Below are positions 13,151 to 24,313 of a stretch of 64,000 bases of DNA, in pieces. Each line of letters begins with the position of its first letter. Within the stretch, counting starts at the first letter, position 1. The position numbers and the translations under genes are program-made. Source of the stretch: Codonopsis lanceolata (lineage: Eukaryota > Streptophyta > Magnoliopsida > Asterales > Campanulaceae); NCBI GenBank assembly GCA_013146195.2, contig CM028381.1:96598380-96662379 (forward strand). The letters are read 5' to 3'. A model generated the notes under the pieces. The model saw nothing but the letters and a program-made list of their open reading frames with translations. It did not search any database and was not told the DNA's origin.

Positions 13151-13899
13151 TATCAAAAGGGCTCACAATATTTGGCTCTACACTTTTCATCACATGTTTT
13201 GGGAACCCACATTTGTTTGACTGCTTGGGTTGGTGTTTTTGAAAAAAAATTATGATTTGCCTTTGAATGAGGCTTCCAATGTTTTCGCCAATGTTGTTGC
13301 ATTGGGCGGCGCATTGGTTGCTTCATCCTCGTTTCGCCAATGAGCTTTTCCAAAGAAATCTTGCCTCTTTTCATTCTTCATACATTGCCTTTTTCGAAAG
13401 CAAAAGGTCAGATGTGACCTGTGCTTATGACGTATGACAAACATAATTTTTCCTTCTTACTCTTGGTTTTTCACGTAAAACAGAAAGCTTTCATCGGCTT
13501 GTTTAGTTCCGATGTTCCTTCTCCTTCTTTCACAAACACCTTAGGGACAAAACCAATACCGATCCGAAGAGTTACTGCACTTAGCGATCTTCAACCTTCG
13601 CTTGCTAGAATTCCACTTGGTCGTTGCTTTCGCTTGAGCAAGTTGCTCCTTTAACCGCTCAATCTCCACATCCTTTCTACTTAGGACTCCTTCCAGCCTT
13701 ATTATGCATTCTTTTGATCCTCATTGGCCTTTTTCGCCAGCTCATTCGCCTTACCAAGTAGTGTAACTTGATGAGCCCTTTTCTCCCAATCCTTGTACAA
13801 CTCCTTGTATCCTTCCAGAGATCTCGAATCGAATGTCCATCATCCTCTGAATCGTGGAATTAAAACAGAAATCTGCTCCCGACAATGTTTCTCCCGATG

Positions 13900-15102
13900 T
13901 TACCTCCCGATGTTGCAACATCGGGTGACACATTTGCTGAACCAACCTTTCTTCCGAATCGAATCATAAACAAGATTCAAGGTGATAAGATCACCGGATC
14001 TTCTCCATCACTATCACTCAAAGTTGCGTAAAAATTCAATCCTTTCTTTCTTAAAGTGTTAGCACATTGGTTTGCATAGTGTCCAAAACCTTGACATTCT
14101 CTACATTGGATAGAATCAAGATTCTTACCATTGTAGGATGACTTAGAAGCAAAAGGATTTGTGAAGGGTTTTTCGTGGGATTGAAAGGATTGTTCTTTGG
14201 GAACAAATTTCCCGTAATCAGTTTGAAATTATTTTTCGAGCTTGATGATGGAGTTCTATTTTGACTTTTATTTTTCAAAATTTTTTTGAATTTAGTAGTC
14301 AATAGAGCAATTGATTCTTCTCCAAAATCGTACTCATCAATGTCCTTTTGAATTTCAAGCAAATCACATGACGTATCAATCGAAAGGCGCATAGCATAGC
14401 AATGTTTTTCCCAAAGTGGGTGTGGAAGATGATGAGACACCTTTGCCTTTGTTTTTTATTTGATCGTTTAGGTTCAATTCAAAGTTTTGAAGAATTCCAG
14501 CCAATCTTTCAAAACTCATCTTGTCAATATCATGTGCTTCTTCAATAGCACATATCTTGACATTGAACCTTTCAGCAAAGTCCTCATCATCTTACCTCGA
14601 CAAGACGCTCATTTGTAATAGGATCTCCTAAGGCTAAAGTGCATTGATAGATCAAGAAGTCTTCCATAATATGTCATTATGTCCTCGACTCTTGCATCCT
14701 TGTGTTCTCAAACCGAGTCGTTAGCATTCTTAGCTTAGAGGAACGAACACCGCGGTGTCCTTCACATAAGGTTTGAAGGGCCTCCCACACATCTTTGGCG
14801 TATTCATAATTTGCTATCACCCTAAAAGTATTTGCATCTAAGGCCTTATAAATAGCAGACAAAGCTTTCGAGTTGAAAGAAGCAGTGTTCCTATCATCAT
14901 TGGTCCACTCAGATTCTTTGGTGATCTTGACATCACCATCTGAATCAACAGTTTTGGGAGGACTCCATCCATTTAAAACAGCAAGCCACGCTCTTTCATC
15001 AATGGATTTGATGAAGATGCGCATCTTGACTTTCCATATAGAATAATTAGCATTTGTGAGAGTAGGATGACGAACCATGTTCTCATACTGAGAATCCATC
15101 AC
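13900..15102 (-). pseudogene. copia gag (UBN2-type) with zinc knuckle, frameshifted
   Basis: An open stretch of 141 codons from 15102 to 14677 begins shortly after the primer-binding site. It has the copia gag pattern (LTNANYSIWKVKMRIFI, EYAKDVWEALQTL). The gene continues after frameshifts in 14600-14051, where a CCHC knuckle (CRECQGFGHYANQC) can be read in a neighbouring frame at about 14106-14060. Gag packages element RNA into virus-like particles. The start at 15102 is supported by the PBS 40 bases upstream. Confidence 0.8.
13906..13925. repeat. Perfect 20-base palindrome
   Basis: CCCGATGTTGCAACATCGGG is its own reverse complement. The 14-base core GATGTTGCAACATC recurs at 11657-11670, and shorter forms lie near 9297, 13895 and 15196-15225, all within or next to the same copia element. 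Confidence 0.9.
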
Positions 15103-15141
15103 GTTTTTAAACAGAATCGACTCTTAGTGATATCAAGAGGA

Positions 15142-15154
15142 GGCTCTGATACCA
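15142..15154 (-). promoter_or_regulatory. Primer-binding site (initiator tRNA-Met type)
   Basis: The minus strand reads TGGTATCAGAGCC, the standard complement to the 3' end of plant initiator methionine tRNA used by copia elements. It lies 2 bases inside the LTR end at 15157. Confidence 0.9.
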
Positions 15155-15156
15155 AA

Positions 15157-16091
15157 TGAAAGAACGCAATGCAATGTAATCTCAATATAACGATGTTCGC
15201 AATGTTGCGCTGAATGTTGCAACAATGACAAGAATAATGTGAAAGCGTATAACAGAAAATAGCAGCGGAAGTTTTGTTTTCAGATTTAAAATCAAACAGT
15301 CTTAGGAAGACAGAAAATCACACAAAAACAATCTACAAGTATCAAACTTGTAGATCACGCCTCAAGGCAACAAATTATATTAAAAACAAAAACTGTTTTT
15401 GAATCTAAACAATTAACACAAAATTCTCACAAGATATAGAATCTTGGAGAATCACAAAACCCACATAAACTACCAGAACAAACGTGGGAAGAAAGACTCA
15501 AAAACAAAAATAGCTTCCGAAAACAAACACACAAAACGGAAGCTTCGAAAAACACAACTTCAGGAAACACAAGGCTGAGTTCCTGAAGATTTTAAACAGC
15601 AGCAGCAGCACCAGCAGGTATAAGGCTGAATAATGGTCTTCGTGTATGAGATGTTGATTTCCTCTCACAAGATCGACACACGAGACTTCTGGATTGAAAC
15701 TCTCCTACACCTTCTGCTGTTTTATATGGTCAGATTCTCTCAGCGTATATCAGCTCTCAGCACCTTCAAACTGCTCGACTTCTCTTCTATATATAGGCTG
15801 CAAAAACCTGTAAACTAAGGAATCCTGCATACACACGGCCAACAAACAAATCCTACTAGGAAAGAGATTAAACAGAAAATTATGTAAGATTATGTTACCT
15901 AATTTGATACCATTAACAACTAAATACTTATGCAAAGATTTAGTTTCCCTAAAAAGATCACTTAGATTTAATAAGGGAATCTTAATAAAATCCTATCATC
16001 TAATTAATCTATAATACCAATTAAAATCCAACTTTGACCAAGAGAGTGAAAAACAAGATAATTTAGGCAATACCTAAATTACCCTTACACA
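15157..16091 (-). repeat. 5' LTR of the SIRE-like copia element
   Basis: On the minus strand the LTR starts TGTGTAAGGG (or TGTAAGGG, two bases shorter) and ends GCGTTCTTTCA, followed by two bases and the PBS. A TATA box (TATATATA at 15795-15788) gives leftward transcription into gag. The right edge coincides with the point where the neighbouring copia RT is cut after the LAI codons. Confidence 0.7.
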
Positions 16092-16450
16092 ATCGCAAGA
16101 ACTGTGCGAATAGTCGACGGTTTGACGACAGGACTAAAAGTTCCGTCAAAGTCAAAGCCGGCTTGTTGGCTAAAACCTTGAGCGACCAACCGAGCCTTGT
16201 AGCGCTCAACAGACCCATCAGCTTTGCGCTTGATTTTAAAAATCCATCGACATCCAATGACATTCATTCGAGGATCATACGGAACAAGATTCCATGTGTG
16301 ATTTTTATGTAGCGCGGAAATTTCTTCTGTCATGGCATGATGCCAATGTGGTATTTGGGACGCCTGTTTGAAGGTTCGGGGTTCCTCGAGGAGAGAGTCT
16401 CGAATGGCAGCCAATGCATGTGGAAGAGAGTAGGGAGACGTATTCTGCAT
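16085..16450 (-). pseudogene. copia reverse transcriptase, N-terminal fragment
   Basis: This open frame of 121 codons carries the canonical RT entry: HWHHAMTEEISALHKNHTW, GCRWIFKIKRKADGSVERY, KARLVAQGFSQ, then TFSPVV and RTVLAI. It ends where the SIRE-like LTR begins, before the catalytic Asp residues. The last sense codon and the stop (GTG TAA) come from the LTR edge. Confidence 0.9.
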
Positions 16451-17913
16451 TAGTTCCGCAACATTACGATAACGGAGTGGAGGAGAAGTGAAGGGTTGGG
16501 GTACGGTCTATGTCCCCTCCAACCTTTAAAAAAAAGTGTCAGGGGAAGACTGAGGAGAAGAAGCCGGACCAGGTGAGGCATCGGTGACTGGCGAAGACAC
16601 AGCAGATGCAGGAACACTAGGAGACAAATGCAACGGAACGGAACTGGAGTAGAGTGAAACTGAGGCCGCCCAGATGGTGTACCCACAATAGGCGGGGAGG
16701 CTGCTCGCTGAATATGCCCACTGGTTGGAGTATGTGGTGACGATATGCTTGAAGCAGCTTCTTGCTGGTCATTGACAGTATCGGTTTGAAGATGTTCAGG
16801 ACTGAAGTGAGCAGCTTGGTCAGGTACAAAACTGGGCTGTGCGTTGGAGAGCACAACAGGAGAAGATGCTGGAGGTTGAGCATGTGATTGAAGAGGAGTT
16901 AACAAAGAGTGCAGATTTGGCCCTGTACCCGTACTGGACTGCTGTAAGGGAAAATGAGATTCATCGAACACCACGTGTCGTGAAATATATACACGACCAC
17001 TGACTAAATCCATGCACCTGTAACCTTTACGACAAGCATCATATCCAAGAAAAATACAATGTATGGATCTGGGCATAAGCTTATGGGAATTATAATGACG
17101 AATGTGGGGAAAACAGGAGCACCCAAACACTTTAAGAAACCGATAATCTGGTTTTCTTAACAACAATTTTTGATACAGAGAAATAAATTTATGTTGACGC
17201 ATCGGGAGACGATTTATAAGATAGACGGCGGTATTAAAAGCTTCTAACCAGAAATGATAGGGCACATTGGAGTTTGACATAAGACACAAACCGGTTTCAA
17301 CAATATGACGGTGTTTACGCTCAACAACCCCATTTTGTTGAGATGTGTACGGGCACGTGAGTTGATGTTTGATACCAAAGGCGGATAGAAACGAAGTAAA
17401 TCTATGACCAGTAAATTCACCCCCCCATCAGTTTGAACAGTTTTAACAGTATGAACTACAGATATACGTCTAGACAATTGATTCTCAATTTGTAATTTGA
17501 ATTTAGCAAACACACATGTAACATCTTATTTATGAAATAAAGGGAACAACCACACAAATCGAGAATAATCATCAACAATAGACAAATAAAAACGATAACC
17601 ATGAATAGATTTAATAGGAGAAGGACCCCATACGTCTAAATGCAGCATATCAAGAGGATTCAAAGCATTAAACGTACGACTAGAAAAAGGGAGTTTACTA
17701 GACTTGCCCTACGGGCATACATGACATTTGTGGATATCACTTATTTGACCACTAACAGGAATACTATCATGTTGACGCAAAACGTGCAACACTTTATTAG
17801 AAGGATGACCTAGACGGGCGTGCCAAACCGCTTGATTTGAGCGTTCACCAAGAAGAGCAATAGGACTTTCTTTGGACTCGGGATTGAAAGAGAGCTTGTA
17901 CAAACCGCCAGCA
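16450..17913 (-). pseudogene. copia integrase, frameshifted
   Basis: A 279-codon frame (17289-16450) holds the integrase C-terminal part: VPYHFWLEAFNTAVYLINR, FLKVFGCSCFPHIR, IFLGYDACRKGYRC. Upstream, 18056-17709 has the pre-integrase part (AVWHARLGHPSNKVLHVLR) and 17513-17244 the core, in other frames. Stops near 17709 and 17520 and frame changes break it. Past the conserved core the region is rich in Ser/Pro/Gln, as usual between copia integrase and RT. Confidence 0.8.
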
Positions 17914-19314
17914 TTACTGCCGAGAAAGAAGAATCTCCATGCGATTGTCCTTAACACGAAAACCAGAAGAGTCAAGTTCGAAGAAACAGTTATTATCCTT
18001 AGAAAATTGACGGATGGATAAAAGTGGTTTATGCAATTGAGGAACATACAGCACATTATTAAGGCAAAAAGAACGATTATGAGAGACTACATGAGATGTA
18101 CCAATGTGAGATATTGGAAGCTTAGACCCATTTCCAAAAACAACTGTATATTTACCTGAATATGGCGAATAGTCGTAGAAGGTCGAGGGATCGGATGTCA
18201 TATGATTTGTGGCTCCGGAATCAAGGATGTATGGTTCTGTCTGTGCTACATACGCTGCATTGAAACGTTGGTGGCATGTTTGGGCACTATGCCCATTTTT
18301 GAAACACAACTGGCAGGTAACATCAGTGTACAAAGAATTTTGGAAGGGACTAGGACTAGAAGGTGTTGGTAGTATACCTCTTCCAAAATTGTTGTTAGGT
18401 GATGAGCCCCTTGTTCTGCCTTGACCGCGTCCGTGACCATTCCCCCTACCACGCCAATTATTTCCATTGCCACGATTAAAATTGTTACCGCGACCACCTC
18501 CACGGTGCCGACCTCCGCCTCGATTATTGCCTCCATTAGTTCGGTGGCCTGCAAAATTGGCTTGAGCAGTAACAGGAGTAGTTTCTGTTGAGCTGGGTTT
18601 CTCTGCTGCGAAGTCTATCGATTGATGCTGCGGCACCAAAAATTTTTGCTGCAATGTTTCTTCTTTGATCAAGAGTTCTGAGATATCATCAACCGTCATG
18701 GATTGACGAAGAGTAGACGATGTTGTAGAGGTGAGAAACTCCTTGTATTCCTGTCCTAGTCCTCCAAGAATTCTCTGAATTAATTCTTTCTCCTCCACAG
18801 GTTCTCCAGCAGCGGCAAGGGCATCAGATATACTTGTTGCACGCAACAAGTAATCTGCAACAGACGTTTTAGCCTCCTTTTTCAGTTCATGAAGCTTGTC
18901 TTTAAGGTTTTCGATTTGAAGAGCAGACGTTGCACCAAACCGTTTCGCCAGAACGTCCCATGCCTTTGGCGCTGTGTTGCTCAAATTAAGGTACGGTAGA
19001 ATAGCGGGAGTGACCGTGCCCTTAATCCAGCCGCACACCAGATCTGTTGCTGAATACCACAACTCGTATAATGGGTTTTTGGTGCCATCGGGAAGATTCT
19101 CTGGAGGTGGGGATGACTCAATCACAAACAAGAGCCTATGAGTTCTTAGCATGGTTTTGAAGAGACCGCTCCAGTTGACATAATTATCTTTGGTGAGGTA
19201 AGTTTGTCCCATGATGGCATTAGGATTGTAGAAAACGGGTAGGGAATAAGGTTTATTAGATTGAGATTTGGAGGCTTCGGTAACGGTATCGGTAGAGACG
19301 GTTAAGCCTTCCAT
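17914..19314 (-). CDS. copia gag-protease, intact 466-codon ORF
   Basis: Residues 30-230 match copia gag (LTKDNYVNWSGLFKTML, PKAWDVLAKRFGA, ELIQRILGGLGQEYKEF). Residues 270-330 are a Gly/Arg/Asn-rich RNA-binding stretch (RGRGNGHGRGQGR). A CCHC knuckle CQLCFKNGHSAQTC follows near residue 335, and the protease active site LDSGATNHMT near residue 365. It ends in a different frame from the pre-integrase region. The ATG at 19314 is chosen because it directly follows the PBS. This is the longest uninterrupted copia ORF in the window, so the element decayed recently. Confidence 0.85.
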   Translation of the reverse strand: MEGLTVSTDTVTEASKSQSNKPYSLPVFYNPNAIMGQTYLTKDNYVNWSGLFKTMLRTHRLLFVIESSPPPENLPDGTKNPLYELWYSATDLVCGWIKGTVTPAILPYLNLSNTAPKAWDVLAKRFGATSALQIENLKDKLHELKKEAKTSVADYLLRATSISDALAAAGEPVEEKELIQRILGGLGQEYKEFLTSTTSSTLRQSMTVDDISELLIKEETLQQKFLVPQHQSIDFAAEKPSSTETTPVTAQANFAGHRTNGGNNRGGGRHRGGGRGNNFNRGNGNNWRGRGNGHGRGQGRTRGSSPNNNFGRGILPTPSSPSPFQNSLYTDVTCQLCFKNGHSAQTCHQRFNAAYVAQTEPYILDSGATNHMTSDPSTFYDYSPYSGKYTVVFGNGSKLPISHIGTSHVVSHNRSFCLNNVLYVPQLHKPLLSIRQFSKDNNCFFELDSSGFRVKDNRMEILLSRQ

Positions 19315-19327
19315 GGCTCTGATACCA
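19315..19327 (-). promoter_or_regulatory. Primer-binding site abutting the gag ATG
   Basis: The minus strand reads TGGTATCAGAGCC followed immediately by ATG GAA. LTR, PBS and start codon are contiguous with no leader between PBS and ATG. Confidence 0.92.
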
Positions 19328-19663
19328 TGTACGAGTAAATAGACTTAAGAAAGCAAGAAAGAGAAGAGAATGGTGGGCAGCAATAGAAGGCTGCGGCTGA
19401 ACTCTCTGTAATTAACATTAACATATAATAGGGTTAGCTTATATACACAATGCCTAACCCCTCCTCCAAGGTTACATAAAACCTAACCTAAATAATGTAG
19501 GAGATTACACAAATTACACATATACCCAAGGTAATTACAGCCAAGACAATTACGGCTAATAAGAAGTACCATGATTATTAGGATGATTGGAAAGTTACCA
19601 AATATACTAGCGAGTTCCATATACTTTATGCACGAAACAATTGAACAAGACGGAGGGTCAACA
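19328..19663 (-). repeat. 5' LTR of second copia element
   Basis: About 336 bp, beginning TGTTGACCCTCC on the minus strand and ending CTCGTACA at the PBS. The TATA-like GTATATAAG at 19446-19438 supports leftward transcription. The outer end could be 3 bases shorter. Confidence 0.75.
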
Positions 19664-19755
19664 GATTGCGAGATACGTAGGGGGCTTTGCACATCGATTA
19701 AGAACCAAGTTCAATAGTACATTATTAATACAATTGAGGAAGCCATTATGTGAGC

Positions 19756-20779
19756 TAGAGCTGTCAAAATTGAGCCCGCCCCGGCCCGCCCGGCTTTTCA
19801 GGGGCCTGGGCCTCAATTTAGAAGGCCCAAAAAAAGTTGGGCCGTGTTTTTGCCCGGCTTTAAAAAACCCTAAAAGTCCGGCCCAGCCCGATCATAAAGT
19901 TAAACACTTAAACTTAATTACAAAATTAAAAACTAAAACATAAATCTAAAAAGAAAAAATTATCAGACATTCATTTAGACTATTTTTTTTTCTTTTTTTC
20001 TTTTGGTTAGATAAATTTATGACACAATATGATCTATTTCCAAATCATTGTTCTCTTTTTGGTTGAAACTCATATTCTAAATTGATGGAAGTGACACTTA
20101 CAAAGAAGAAATGAAGTTGATCTTCCAAGTTTAGTATGGTTGTGGTTAGTAATTTTATCGAAACTGATCTATTTAATTGAGTATCTCTATCTGATATTGA
20201 CTAATAAAAAGCCTCAATAGTATAAACTTGATAAAAATATAAAATTTAAATGCTAGATTGTGTCGGGCGAATCGAAAAATGAACATTTGCTAGTTGGTAT
20301 GGTTTTGCAAACTAGAAACCGAAAAACTTTGTCTATTCTCAGAAAACACATATTAAAAAATTGGGAACAGTATGATAAACTTCAATTTGGTTATAAATTT
20401 TTTGAAAAAAAAATACCCTTCTAGTAACACATGTATTTTTTCTTTTGTCTGTAACATTATAGTTTTTCTAGTTTCTGTTTCGTTTAATTGTTGAAGTTAC
20501 TACATTTGTTTATATTTGCTTTGGTTTCTCTTTTGCTTTGTAATTGTGTAAGTTAGACTAGTAAGTATGTGTGTTTTGAACTTTTGATGTGTTATATAAC
20601 TTTTACTAGCTAATTTGTGAGTTTTTTTTAATAAAAAATAGTTATTTTTTTTGGCCCAGAGGCCCGAGGTGTGCATGGACTGGGCTTGAGTTCTATGAGG
20701 CCCGTCACTATTTTAGCCCGGCCCGGTCCGCCGTTAAGCGAGGCCCAGTGGGCTTGGGCCGGCCTGTTTGACAGCTCTA
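19756..20779. mobile_element. Non-autonomous hAT-superfamily transposon, 1024 bp
   Basis: The ends are TAGAGCTGTCAAA and TTTGACAGCTCTA, a 13-base terminal inverted repeat. They are flanked by the perfect 8-bp target duplication ATGTGAGC (19748-19755 and 20780-20787), the length typical of hAT. Just inside both ends are GC-rich GGCCCGG/GGCCCAG-type subterminal motifs in inverted orientation. The interior is AT-rich with no transposase. Removing it rejoins the gag frame (PLCE then QPTLSYNNQ). Confidence 0.95.
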
Positions 20780-20787
20780 ATGTGAGC

Positions 20788-21460
20788 AACCAACGTTGAG
20801 TTACAACAACCAACCACATCATTTCGATGTCAATCGACGTTCAAAAGGAAGAAGCTTACGGATTCATCTTCGACAACACCGAGGGGCAGTATCCAAGGTC
20901 CAAAAAACTAGTCATTCAAGAGAAAACACCGACTTCAACACAAAAAGTTGGGGAAGAGAAACGAGATCCTCCAAGCACTAACCAGAACAAATTTCTTAGG
21001 AGGCATGCTTGCCAACAAACTACTGGTCGTGTGAATAACAATCCTAACATCAAGAGCTTTGGTGATAAATGTTTTCGATGCGGGCAAGTTGAGCATATCT
21101 CAAATAATTTCCCTACTCGGGGAAAGGTCAACATGGTAGATTGGGATGAGTTTGAGGATGACAAGTTTAAGTAAGAAGAGTTCGGGGGATGATGTGGAAA
21201 AGTGTATAAAGGATCCCAATGAAGACAAGTTTGAAGCTGATGAAGGACACGAAACGTTTGTGGTTTGCAGATTAATGCTAACAACTCCGGTAGAGAGTGA
21301 GGACCCACAGTGACACAATATCTTTCGCACCTGAGGAAAGGTGAAATAGCAAATGGTTGAGCTACTTATAGACAATGGGAGCAGTGATAATCTGGTTACC
21401 CGTAGCCCTGCTAAGAAGCTAAAACTGGTGGTGCAAAAACATCCTACGCCCTACAACGTC
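20788..21460 (+). pseudogene. Ty3/gypsy gag C-terminus and protease remnant
   Basis: An open stretch 20827-21174 has a degenerate zinc knuckle CFRCGQVEHISNNFP, in which the last Cys of CCHC has become Phe. After a stop, the protease signature LLIDNGSSDNLV is read at about 21363-21400. In the active family the D-(S/T)-G triad is needed; here it reads D-N-G. Confidence 0.75.
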
Positions 21461-21860
21461 GGCTAGATCAATTTTGTTGGCAATGTTAAGGTAACAGAAT
21501 AATGTGTCGGATCTTTTTCTATTAGTAGATAAAAGGATGAAATGTTTGGTGATATTATTGATATGACTGCTTGCTAATTACTATTGGGTAGGCCGTTACA
21601 ATTTGATGTTAATGTTATACATAAAGGTAGGGATAACCTGATTGTTTTCGTGAAGGATGAGGTAAAATTAACTCTTTGTCCTTTGGTTGAGAGTAGTGTC
21701 GTTGTAAGGTTAAAAGAAAGGTTACAATTTCTTTATACACAGGAAAGGAACTTGTTTAGGAGACTTCTCGAGTTCCTGTTATACTTGTTGTGGTGAGTAA
21801 TGGATTTCTTGGTCTTACTGATTCGATTCCTGAGAATCTACGCTCTTTATTAGAGGATTT

Positions 21861-22873
21861 TTGTGGGGTTATGCCCAAGGATCTCCCCGTAAGACTGCCA
21901 TCTTTACGAGATATATTCTGCACCACATTGATCTTGTACCAGGTGGTACACTCCCTAACCTTCCCCACTATAGGAGGAGTTCAGCGGAGCATGATATTAT
22001 GAGGGAACATGTGGAAGAATTGCTGAAAAAAGGGTTTATTCAAGAGAGTATGAGCCCATGTGCAGTTCCAGCCATCTTAATGCCCAAGAAAGATGGGACT
22101 TGGAGGATGTGTGTTAATAGTAGGGCAATCAATAAGATCACGGTAAAATACATGTTTTCGATCCCACACCTTGATGATATGTTGGATATGTTACGTGGTG
22201 CTAAAGTGTTCTCAAAGATTGATTTGAAGAGTGGGTATCATAAAGTCTGAATTAGGTCTGGTGATGATCAATGGAAGACGACATTTAAAATGAAAGAGGG
22301 GCTTTATGAGTGGCTGGTCATGCCATTCGGGTTATCTAATGCTCCGAGCACTTCCATACGCATTATGAACCAAGTTTTGAAACCATTTTATGGAAAATTC
22401 GTGGTTGTTTATTTTGATGATATTCTAATTTATAGTCGTAAAGAATAGGAGCATGTTTGTCACGTACGATCTGTGTTGCAAGTGTTGCAAAGGAATAAGT
22501 TGTTTCGTAATCTTAAAAAATGAGTTTTATGCTTGATAAACTGCTATTTTGGGGGTATATTATTTCTTCTGACAGCATACAATTGGATGAGGAGAAAGTG
22601 CGAGACATTAGAGACTGGCCTCAACCTAAATATGTGAGTGAAGTATACAATTTCCATCGTCTTCCCATCTTCTATCGTCGATTCATCAAGAATTTCAGTA
22701 CCATCGTGGCCTCGATTACGGAGTGCTTGAAGAAAGGGAAATTTCACTAGGGTGAAGACGCTGACATTAGCTTTGCGATGATAAAAGAGAAGCTAACCAA
22801 CACACCGATTTTAGTCTTGCCAGACTTTAGCAAACCATTTGAGCTAGAGACAGATGCATATGTGGTTAGTATA
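21861..22873 (+). pseudogene. Ty3/gypsy reverse transcriptase, broken
   Basis: RT blocks appear in order: GGTLPNLPHYRRSSAEHD, LKKGFIQESMSPCAVPAI, KKDGTWRMCVNSRAIN, FSKIDLKSGYHKV (stop at 22250), then WLVMPFGLSNAPST and the catalytic YFDDILIYSRKE near 22420. The thumb and connection follow at 22520-22860 (DWPQPKYVSEVYNF, FYRRFIKNFSTI, PFELETDA). At least three stops interrupt it. The RNase H frame is cut at 22873 by the solo LTR. Confidence 0.85.
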
Positions 22874-24313
22874 TGTTAGAGATTAATTTTATCATCATTA
22901 GTCATTAATTTATATTATTGAAATTAATCTATTATTATGTTTTGTCTTTCATGATTGTTACAAATTGTTTATTAAAAGTTTTAGATTTCGTTTTATATTT
23001 CCTAAGTATATTATATTTAGTATTTTAATAGTTTGTGTTATATATATATTATTATTCTGGTCTCTCATTATTTAAAGTATATTTATTCAACCTTTTATAG
23101 AAATGATATTTTAGTAATTGTGCTTTTAGGGTTTATGGTTATTACCTTGATAGTCTAGGTTTGTGTCATGTCTCTTGGTTCCCACACACGACTGACCTAT
23201 TGATTAATCCCTTGTATATTTGGTATAGAATCTATGAAATTAATCTATTATTATGTTTTGCCTTTCTTGATTGTTACAAATTGTTTATTAAAAGTTCTAG
23301 ATTTCGTTTTATATTTCCTAAGTGTATTTATATTTAGTATTTTAATAGTTTGTGTTATATATATTATTATTTCGTTCTCTCATTATTTAAAGTATATTTA
23401 TTCAACCTTTTATAGAAAGGATATTTTATTAATTGTGATTTTAGGGTTTATGGTTATTATCTTGATAGTCTAGGTTTGTGTCGTGTCTCTTGGTTCCCAC
23501 ATATGACTGACCTATTGATTAATCCCTTGTACATTTGGTATACAATCTATGTAAATATGGTAAGTCATTATTCCTTGTATTAGAATCCTTATTTAATACA
23601 CTAACCTTCTAATTGTTTATGGTAAGTGTGTTTTCTTGTTGTACAAAGCATCTAGGTACTCTTGGTGCTTATAAATACAAGAGGACATTCTCCATTGAAG
23701 TTAACGGAAGTACTAACTTAGAAGAGAGAACACGATATAGAGAAGAGAGAAAAGAGATCAAAGAATTGATGTTGCATTCTGAATGGATTGTTGAATGAAG
23801 CTACATCGGAGTTTTCATTCACTTTGTCACCACCACAGTCTTCTGTTAATACCTCCTACCACTTTGTTAAAAGCTATTGAGCATGATCAGTCTAGGTAGT
23901 CTCTAGGTAATCTGAGGTGTTCATGTTATTCAATGTCATATCTGCTTTGTTTAGAGCTTTGCATAAATTCCACTTTGTTAGTCTTTCAATTGTAATGAGC
24001 TTAAACCATATTACTATTGGAATATTTTCAGCCATGAGGCTCGATCAATATGTCGATTTTACATATTGATCAAAATTATCTCTTGTGTTCAATTACTCTT
24101 TACTTCCGTTTTACAGTTTTTACTTTATTTATTTCCACTGCTTTCTTTTTCTTCAATGATCTCTTCTATGAACTCTTCATTAAGCAGTTCATTGACAGTT
24201 TGTATTTAAAACGTTTTTCAAAACTTTCGGTTCTATTTTCCTTTGTTTTGTTTTTCAATTTGTTTACTATTTATTAGGTAATATATATAATTCTAGCTAC
24301 AATCAAACTTTCA
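22874..24313 (+). mobile_element. Solo LTR (1440 bp) in the chromovirus RNase H
   Basis: Ends are TGTTAGAG...CTTTCA. The 5-bp duplication GTATA lies at 22869-22873 and 24314-24318. Removal rejoins the RNase H reading AYVVSIGVVLIQERQPVAF. A TATA-like ATAAATACAAGAGG near 23670 suggests + orientation. There are no coding domains. It contains a 316-bp internal tandem duplication. Confidence 0.85.
22920..23551. repeat. Internal tandem duplication, period 316 bp, inside the solo LTR
   Basis: The block starting gaaattaatctattattatg at 22920 is repeated from 23236 with few changes and ends at about 23551. Two copies. Confidence 0.9.

Larger units (their letters stand above)
9940..16091 (-). mobile_element. 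SIRE-like Ty1/copia retrotransposon, 5' LTR retained, decayed
   Basis: Minus-strand order is LTR (16091-15157), primer-binding site, gag (15102 to about 13900), protease (about 13060), integrase (12660-12080), RT (11560-10640) and RNase H (to about 9940). Integrase before RT defines Ty1/copia. The RT active site YVDDIVFGST and the gag style point to the SIRE/Maximus group. The element lies against the broken RT of a second copia element on its right, so it probably inserted there. The 3' LTR is missing or unrecognisable. Confidence 0.8.
16085..19663 (-). mobile_element. Second Ty1/copia element, 5' half only
   Basis: Minus-strand order is LTR 19663-19328, PBS, intact gag-protease ORF, integrase, and the first part of RT. 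RT stops abruptly at 16092 against the LTR of the SIRE-like element. The remaining RT, RNase H and 3' LTR are absent from the window. The short LTR and a PBS touching the gag ATG suggest an Ale/Retrofit-like lineage (inference). Confidence 0.85.
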
